DNA from: CBDUMN01 sp965368335
Lineage (GTDB): Bacteria; Pseudomonadota; Alphaproteobacteria; Rhodospirillales; JAPHRK01
Length of the DNA stretch: 18,521 bases
NCBI GenBank assembly: GCA_965368335.1
Contig: CBDUMN010000067.1
Coordinates: 1 to 18,521, forward strand
Direction: 5' to 3'
Shown: in pieces, positions 13,650 to 18,521 of the stretch
Numbering within the stretch: position 1 is the stretch's first letter
Layout: the number at the start of each line of letters is the position of its first letter
The notes under the pieces: model-generated
Told to the model about the DNA's origin: nothing
Seen by the model: only the letters and a program-made list of their open reading frames with translations
Database searches by the model: none
Translations under genes and position numbers: made by a program

Positions 13650-16292
13650 GTGCGGTTCTATATCCAATCGATTCTGCTGGGTTTGATGTCGCTTGCGGTC
13701 GTCGTCGGGGCGACGGTTGCCGTGCGTGGCTGGGAACAGGAGCGGCTGCACAATGAATTTCACTATGCCGCCGACGCCTATAAGCAGCTACTGATCGGGC
13801 GATTGCGAGATATCGGGTTGGAACTGAATTCGATTCAGCGATTTTTCCATGGTTCTGCGATGGTCGACCGGGATGAATTTACGTCTTTCGTGTCGAAAAT
13901 TATTTCTTCATCGGGCGAAATTCTGGCCGTTTCCTGGGTGCCTAAGGTGCCGACGGCGTCGCGTAGCGCTTTCGAAGCCAATCATTTCCAGGATGAGCTT
14001 TCCGGCCGGTTTGTTTTTGATCGTCCTGCCGCTGATGTGGATGCCGAAATCCGCCGGTCGCCCAAACGCGAGATCCATTTCCCTATTCTTTATGCCGAGC
14101 CGATGAAATCTATGGATCGGTTTATTGGGGCCGATATGGCGGCCGATGAGCATCTGGTTGAGTTGTTGGAGCAGGCAAGGGATGAAGGGATGATCGTTCC
14201 CGTCACGCGGACCAGGACGTCCAACCTGCCGGTAGAAACCAAAATCATCTCAAGCGTCACGCTCATTCAGCCGGTTTACCGAACCCTGCGGCTGCTGACG
14301 ACGATCAAGGAGCGCCGAGAGGAGCATCAGGGATTTGTCCTTCTTCAATATGACGTGGGGGTAGCTCTTGAAACGGCGTTGCGGGAATTGCAGCCGCAAG
14401 GGTTCGATATGTTTATCGTCGATGTGGAGGCCGAGGCGGGCTCGGAGATAGTCTATTTTCATCGCTCAAGACTGGCGGACAAAGACGCCCCCACCCTGAC
14501 ATACGACCAGCTTTGGCAGCCCAATGATTTTATTTTTAAATCCGAACTGAATGTTTCGGGCCGTCAATGGAAATTGATGGTGGTGCCGGTCGCTCAATAT
14601 TTTGAATTGCGAAAAGAATATCAGGCGGTTGCGGTTTTGATCTTCGGTCTGGTGCTAAGTCTGTTCCTGTTCTATGTGCTCTTTTCCCATCATCGCAGGG
14701 CCCGTGATATTCAGGATACGGTTGAGCGTCGGACCCGGGAGCTGGAAATCAGCGAGGCGAGGCAGCGTGCCGTGGTTGAAAATGTCTCTGAGGGGATCAT
14801 CACTTTCGATGAGCGGGGTCATATCGAAGCTTTCAACCATGCGGCTGAGAAAATATTCGACTACCAAGCCGATGAGGTGCGCGGGAGAAATGTTTCGCTG
14901 CTGATTCCGGAAAATGGGCAGGAGGAATCGGCCGCATCATCTGCCGGTAAGGGGCTTTTCAATCCCCACTTCAGCACTCAGCTTCGGACGGTGCGCGGGG
15001 TGCGAAAAGATGGGCGGGAAATTCCCATCGAACTGGGCGTTTCCCGGATGACCGTAGACGGAGAGGTTAAATTTGTCGGCATCATGCACGATATTACCGA
15101 GCGTCTTAAGACGGAGCATGTGCTGAAAACATCCAAGGATATGGCGGAAAAGGCCAACCGGGCGAAATCTGAATTTCTTTCCTCGATGAGCCATGAGTTG
15201 AGAACCCCGATGAATGCTATTCTGGGTTTTGGGCAGATGCTCCAGATGAATGCCAAAGAGCCCTTAAGCGAAGGCCAGAAATCCTGTCTCGATCACATTA
15301 TGAAAGGGGGCAAGCATTTATTGGAATTGATCAATCAGGTGCTCGATCTCTCGCGGATTGAGGCCGGGAAGGTCGATCTGTTTTTTGAAGCGGTTTCGCC
15401 CAATGAAGTTATCGCCGAATCCTTAACGTTGATCCTAACCATTGCCCAGGAGAAAGGAATTAAGGTTGATGCGCCAGATCCCAACGGGGCGCTTTTCCCT
15501 CGGGTATGGGCCGACCATAAGCGGCTCAAACAGGTGCTGCTCAATCTCATGTCGAATGCGGTGAAATACAATCGGGATGGCGGGAGCGTCACCCTGGCGG
15601 TTGAACGGAAAGGAGAAGACCGGCTGCGGTTTTCCGTCGCCGATACAGGGCCGGGCATCCCGGAGCAAAAACAACGGGAACTGTTTAAGCCGTTCGCACG
15701 TCTGGACGCCAATGAGACGGGCGTTGAGGGAACGGGTATTGGTTTGGTGATCACCAAAGATCTTGTTGAGTTGATGGATGGCGAAATCGGCCTGGAAAGC
15801 GATGAGGGGAGAGGGGCGACGTTTTGGGTGGAAATCCCCCTGGCGGAAAGAGTGGCCGACGCCTATATGGAGCGGTCCGGCGGAACCTCGACGGATGTGT
15901 CTGAGGAGGCGACCCCGGTAAAGGGAATTTTGCTTTATGTCGAAGATAACCCGGACAACCTGAGACTCATGGGGCTGATTGTCGGGCAGGTGGAAGGGCT
16001 TTCCATGCTCTCGGCCCATACCGCCGAATTGGGTATCGAACTGGCCCGGACTCGTCGGCCCGATATCATCATTCTCGACATCAACCTACCTGGCATAAAT
16101 GGATTGGAAGCGGCCGCCCAACTGCTTAAGGATGAGAAGACCAAAAATATACCCATCCTGGCGTTGAGCGCCGCGGCGACCAAGCGCGATGTGAGGGATG
16201 GTCTTAAGGCGGGATTTTCCCGTTATTTGACGAAGCCGATCTCCGTGCCCGATGTGCTCAGCGCCATAGAAGACGCTTTAAATCGTTCTTAA
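13650..16292 (+). CDS. Hybrid sensor histidine kinase: CHASE, PAS, HisKA, HATPase, receiver
   Basis: An 880-residue membrane sensor. The first transmembrane helix lies near residues 7-25. A long periplasmic domain of the CHASE type (about 35-300) ends at a second membrane helix (about 327-347). A PAS domain follows (about 370-485), then the dimerisation helix with the phosphorylated H515 in S-H-E-L-R-T-P. The ATPase lobe has N636, D665-x-G-x-G and the G-T-G-I-G-L box from 694. The receiver domain has the acidic pair E765-D766, phospho-acceptor D810 and K862. There is no C-terminal HPt domain. The GTG start has a GGGGG about ten bases upstream. It is the last gene of a probable three-gene operon; the solute-binding protein upstream is a likely partner of the CHASE domain. 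Its stop overlaps that of the convergent response regulator. Confidence 0.95.
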   Translation: MRFYIQSILLGLMSLAVVVGATVAVRGWEQERLHNEFHYAADAYKQLLIGRLRDIGLELNSIQRFFHGSAMVDRDEFTSFVSKIISSSGEILAVSWVPKVPTASRSAFEANHFQDELSGRFVFDRPAADVDAEIRRSPKREIHFPILYAEPMKSMDRFIGADMAADEHLVELLEQARDEGMIVPVTRTRTSNLPVETKIISSVTLIQPVYRTLRLLTTIKERREEHQGFVLLQYDVGVALETALRELQPQGFDMFIVDVEAEAGSEIVYFHRSRLADKDAPTLTYDQLWQPNDFIFKSELNVSGRQWKLMVVPVAQYFELRKEYQAVAVLIFGLVLSLFLFYVLFSHHRRARDIQDTVERRTRELEISEARQRAVVENVSEGIITFDERGHIEAFNHAAEKIFDYQADEVRGRNVSLLIPENGQEESAASSAGKGLFNPHFSTQLRTVRGVRKDGREIPIELGVSRMTVDGEVKFVGIMHDITERLKTEHVLKTSKDMAEKANRAKSEFLSSMSHELRTPMNAILGFGQMLQMNAKEPLSEGQKSCLDHIMKGGKHLLELINQVLDLSRIEAGKVDLFFEAVSPNEVIAESLTLILTIAQEKGIKVDAPDPNGALFPRVWADHKRLKQVLLNLMSNAVKYNRDGGSVTLAVERKGEDRLRFSVADTGPGIPEQKQRELFKPFARLDANETGVEGTGIGLVITKDLVELMDGEIGLESDEGRGATFWVEIPLAERVADAYMERSGGTSTDVSEEATPVKGILLYVEDNPDNLRLMGLIVGQVEGLSMLSAHTAELGIELARTRRPDIIILDINLPGINGLEAAAQLLKDEKTKNIPILALSAAATKRDVRDGLKAGFSRYLTKPISVPDVLSAIEDALNRS

Positions 16293-16798
16293 GCACAGAT
16301 CGGGTTGGGTTGTTCGCCGCGACGACACTGGCCGTTGTTGTCTCCATCGCGTCGACGCCGGTCGGGGCCGAGAAAGCCGCTCGAATTGACGAACAGCCTT
16401 GGCTTGGCAATGACCTTGCTGACCCGTTGATAGAGCGCTTTTGCCGAAATCGGTTTGATCAGGAACTCGTTGATTCCTGCGTCTCTGGCTTCCATTACCT
16501 TGCTGGCCTCGCCATGGGCCGAAATCAAAATAATCGGTACATAGGGGCAGGGACTGTCGTGGGCGGTGCGAACCATATGGGTCAACTCAATGCCGTTCAT
16601 GACAGGCATGACCCAATCGGCGAGGATGATATCCGGTTTGATGCCGGTCAGCAGAAATTTGTAGGCTTCAAGCCCGTTGCCCGCTTCGTGAATTTGGCCC
16701 ACTTGCAGGGATTTGAGAACGGCCCGCAAGGTCTGGCGCATGAATTTGCAGTCATCGACAATCAGAAAGTTCACATCTTTAAGATTGTAGCCGTGCAC
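16289..16798 (-). CDS. CheY-like single-domain response regulator
   Basis: A 169-residue receiver protein without a DNA-binding domain. The acidic pair D15-D16, phospho-acceptor D61 (L-A-D-W-V-M-P), S93 and K115 are all present, so it should be phosphorylated. After the receiver (to about 130) comes a basic, Arg/Asp-rich tail (P-D-R-R-R-R) of a kind that appears in many alphaproteobacterial single-domain regulators. The likely donor is the hybrid kinase whose gene converges on it; the two stop codons overlap by two bases (TAA on each strand). The GTG start has AAGGAAG about eight bases upstream. It may act by phosphotransfer or by binding a partner protein, but no target can be read from the sequence. 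Confidence 0.93.
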   Translation of the reverse strand: MHGYNLKDVNFLIVDDCKFMRQTLRAVLKSLQVGQIHEAGNGLEAYKFLLTGIKPDIILADWVMPVMNGIELTHMVRTAHDSPCPYVPIILISAHGEASKVMEARDAGINEFLIKPISAKALYQRVSKVIAKPRLFVNSSGFLGPDRRRRDGDNNGQCRRGEQPNPICA

Positions 16799-16986
16799 GG
16801 TTTTCTTCCTTCATTCTTTAACTCTGTGTGAAGCCTGTTTTGATCCTTGTCGGCTCCATAATCTTGATAGAAAAAGCCTGTGTACCGCTCAATCATCTGC
16901 GTGAATAAGAACATTCGGTTTTTTCTAATTGCCGGGTGGGCGTTCTCCCTGCTGTTTCGCCTTCATTGAACAGTCAAATACGATGT
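16799..16986. other. Intergenic region upstream of the response regulator
   Basis: These 188 bases lie between the response regulator start and the stop of the next minus-strand gene. They should carry the regulator's promoter. I see no convincing promoter boxes, hairpin-plus-T-run or small gene. Confidence 0.4.
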
Positions 16987-17490
16987 TTAGGCTTGGGCTC
17001 TGGTTTTTTTGCCGACGAACGGAAGAGCGATCATGCCGGGGCTGTCGCGGCGGGCCGGAGGAGCCGATAGACGATGAGGTACGACCATTCCCCGAGAAGC
17101 CAGGGCATGGCCCAGTTTTTCCGCTAGAGCGTCCATTTCCAGGGCCGTGTCCGAGGCGACAAGCCAGAGGCGAAGAGCGTGAGCGTGAGCGGTGTTTTCC
17201 TGCTGGGCGGCGGCAATCATGTTGAGTATGGATTGCTCGTCGGCGGTGATTGAACGGTTATGCCCAGAGGCGAATTGCAAGGCGCGGCGGCTGTGTTTCG
17301 TCAGGTGGCTGAGAAAGCGGTGTAGGGCGATGGGCGGCGCCCCATCGTCGCCTTTTGGTTCTTTCGGCAGTGCGCCTTTCCGGTAGGCTTCAATGATCCA
17401 ACTGCGCATGGCCCGGACGATATCGCCTTCCGAGCCGGTTAAAACAAGATGCTGGCAGGCGTGTGGGGGTTGAGAAATTGTGTTGTGCAT
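16987..17490 (-). CDS. Conserved-looking hypothetical protein
   Basis: A 167-residue protein I do not recognise. It looks wholly helical and soluble, without signal peptide or membrane segment. An N-terminal segment with Cys12 and His10/His14 is followed by helices from about 22 to 130 ('W-I-I-E-A-Y-R-K-G', 'H-R-F-L-S-H-L-T-K-H-S-R-R', 'I-L-N-M-I-A-A-A-Q-Q-E', 'L-R-L-W-L-V-A'), and an Ala/Pro/Arg-rich tail likely to be disordered. Base composition resembles its neighbours, and the regular third-position pattern supports a real gene. The ATG has GGAAAG just upstream. It diverges from the ArsR gene with about 130 bases between, so it could share that control region, but nothing ties it to arsenic metabolism. 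Confidence 0.65.
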   Translation of the reverse strand: MHNTISQPPHACQHLVLTGSEGDIVRAMRSWIIEAYRKGALPKEPKGDDGAPPIALHRFLSHLTKHSRRALQFASGHNRSITADEQSILNMIAAAQQENTAHAHALRLWLVASDTALEMDALAEKLGHALASRGMVVPHRLSAPPARRDSPGMIALPFVGKKTRAQA

Positions 17491-17562
17491 AGCTTTCCAA
17501 TCCGACTGACGATTTAAGACTATTTAGAGAAAATAAGAATTAATCGCAATAACTTTTGTGGC

Positions 17563-17600
17563 GGTCTGTCATTAAATTTTCATTTGCCTTTTTTCAGACC
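17563..17600. promoter_or_regulatory. Inverted repeat in the arsR control region (possible operator)
   Basis: GGTCTG at 17563-17568 and CAGACC at 17595-17600 form an inverted repeat with a 26-base A/T-rich spacer, 20 bases before the chosen arsR start. Close by, near 17,602-17,615, TTCAA occurs twice in tandem. Either could be a site for the repressor or part of the divergent promoters. The spacer is long for a single dimer site. Confidence 0.3.
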
Positions 17601-17619
17601 ATTCAATATTTCAACAACT

Positions 17620-17943
17620 ATGGAAAAGAAAATGATTCTCGATGCCCTTGCGGCGCTTTCGCAGGAGACACGCCTTGATGTGTTCCGTCTGTTGGTTCTT
17701 GCCGGTCGGGAGGGAGTTTCGGCGGGTGTGCTGGGGGAACGATTGGGAGTCACGCCTTCTTCGCTGTCCTTTCACCTCGCTCAATTGAAGCATGCGGGCA
17801 TGGTGGAGCCGAGGCGTGAGGGACGGCAGATCATCTATTCAGCGAACTTCGAAGCAATGAATGGTCTTGTGGGTTATTTGACCGATAATTGTTGCAACGG
17901 CCAACCTGAGTTGTGCGCGCCGGATGCCAAAAAAGGGAAATAA
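17620..17943 (+). CDS. arsR: ArsR-family arsenic-responsive repressor
   Basis: A 107-residue winged-helix repressor of the ArsR/SmtB family. The recognition helix is 'T-P-S-S-L-S-F-H-L-A-Q-L-K' (45-57), followed by the wing 'R-R-E-G-R-Q-I-I-Y'. The classical alpha-3 C-V-C metal site is absent. Instead C91-C92 and C99 lie at the C-terminal end, like the three-Cys As(III) site known from Acidithiobacillus ferrooxidans ArsR. It should release DNA on binding As(III) and derepress the cluster. I chose the ATG at 17620; a TTG at 17584 adds 12 residues, and an ATG at 17632 has a slightly better GGA upstream and would also fit. It is followed after 4 bases by the arsenate-type GAPDH gene, in one operon. 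Confidence 0.92.
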   Translation: MEKKMILDALAALSQETRLDVFRLLVLAGREGVSAGVLGERLGVTPSSLSFHLAQLKHAGMVEPRREGRQIIYSANFEAMNGLVGYLTDNCCNGQPELCAPDAKKGK

Positions 17944-17947
17944 AGGC

Positions 17948-18521
17948 ATGACCGTAAAAATCGGAATTAACGGTTTTGGCCGTATGGGCCGTTTGGTGTT
18001 GCGGGCGGGGTGGGATGCCCCGGGGATTGAGTTCGTTCACATCAACGAACCCAAAGGAGGTGTTGAATGCGCCGCCCATCTGCTTGAGTTCGATACGGTG
18101 CATGGGCGATGGGATCATGCCGTAACCCACGACGCAACAAGTCTGGAAGTCGAGGGGCAGAGCCTTGGTTTTACGGAGGTTGAAACTCCTGCCGGTGTGT
18201 CATGGGGCGATTTGGGCGTCGATATTCTGCTTGAGTGTTCGGGTAAATACCGCACCGCGGAATCCCTGCAGCCGTTCTTCGACCAGGGGGTTAAGAAGGT
18301 CATCGTCGCCTGTCCGGTGAAGACGGAAGGGGCGCTTAACATCGTTTATGGCGTCAATGACGATCTCTACGATCCTGCCGTTCATGATCTGCTGACGGCG
18401 GCGTCCTGCACGACCAACTGCATTGCCCCGGTGGTTAAGGTGATCCACGAAAAAATCGGCATTGAGCGTGGTTCCATCACCACCATTCATGATGTCACCA
18501 ATACCCAGGTCATGGTGGATG
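17948..18521 (+). CDS. ArsJ-associated glyceraldehyde-3-phosphate dehydrogenase (partial)
   Basis: The first 191 residues of a GAPDH; the gene runs off the right edge. The NAD-binding start G6-I-N-G-F-G-R-M-G-R is followed by 'F-V-H-I-N-E' and 'H-L-L-E-F-D-T-V-H-G', and the catalytic C154 sits in A-S-C-T-T-N-C. 'H-I-N-E' in place of the glycolytic enzyme's N-D-L pattern and the position right behind arsR are marks of the arsenate-detoxifying GAPDH. That enzyme makes 1-arseno-3-phosphoglycerate from glyceraldehyde-3-phosphate and arsenate; the ArsJ permease then exports the product (known from Pseudomonas aeruginosa). An AAGGG nine bases upstream supports the ATG. arsJ is predicted next, outside the window. 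Confidence 0.93.
   Translation, partial: MTVKIGINGFGRMGRLVLRAGWDAPGIEFVHINEPKGGVECAAHLLEFDTVHGRWDHAVTHDATSLEVEGQSLGFTEVETPAGVSWGDLGVDILLECSGKYRTAESLQPFFDQGVKKVIVACPVKTEGALNIVYGVNDDLYDPAVHDLLTAASCTTNCIAPVVKVIHEKIGIERGSITTIHDVTNTQVMVD

Noticed and set aside
17948..18521. Glycolytic GAPDH (gapA/gapB)
   Set aside because: The H-I-N-E pattern and the position right behind arsR point to the arsenate-type enzyme. A glycolytic copy would normally lie with pgk or tkt.
1..18521. CRISPR array or insertion sequence
   Set aside because: No regularly spaced repeats and no transposase-like protein or terminal inverted repeats were found on either strand.

Overview
The window looks like a stretch of an alphaproteobacterial chromosome (probably Rhodospirillales-like; inferred from the style of the two-component and c-di-GMP genes and from moderately GC-rich codon use, not proven). 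It joins two unlike parts at about position 9,830-9,880.

Left part (1 to ~9,879): the right end of an integrated genomic island. The junction is a displaced 3' half of a tRNA-Arg(CCG) gene, from the anticodon stem to the 3' end, followed by what looks like the original tRNA terminator. Next to it, reading into the island, is a tyrosine recombinase with a DUF4102-type N-terminus. The cargo is a 2013-residue protein that combines a transglutaminase-like domain, DUF4011, an Upf1-like SF1 helicase, a Vsr-like nuclease and DUF3320. Then come a small AlpA-type DNA-binding regulator and, in tight tandem, a protein with a C-terminal HEPN-like RNase motif (R267-x6-H274). A convergent, A/T-rich gene for a CoiA-like zinc-finger protein lies at the far left. 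The intact tRNA and the other island end should lie left of position 1. The cargo looks like a defence module, and the combination of these genes is the best candidate for an undescribed system.

Right part (~9,880 to 18,521): chromosomal backbone with signalling and stress genes. A hemerythrin-like gene and a stand-alone EAL phosphodiesterase form a tight operon (minus strand). An AHL-lactonase-like metallo-beta-lactamase-fold gene follows. A plus-strand operon encodes a TlpA-like lipoprotein lacking one active-site Cys, a periplasmic family 3 solute-binding protein, and a CHASE-PAS hybrid histidine kinase. A CheY-like single-domain response regulator converges on the kinase gene and overlaps its stop codon. 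After an unrecognised 167-residue gene comes an arsenic cluster: an ArsR repressor with a C-terminal Cys-Cys...Cys site and an ArsJ-type glyceraldehyde-3-phosphate dehydrogenase that runs off the window. Their order predicts arsJ just downstream, with arsenate detoxified as 1-arseno-3-phosphoglycerate.

No rRNA, complete tRNA, CRISPR array or insertion sequence was seen, and no gene-free stretch exceeds about 200 bases.
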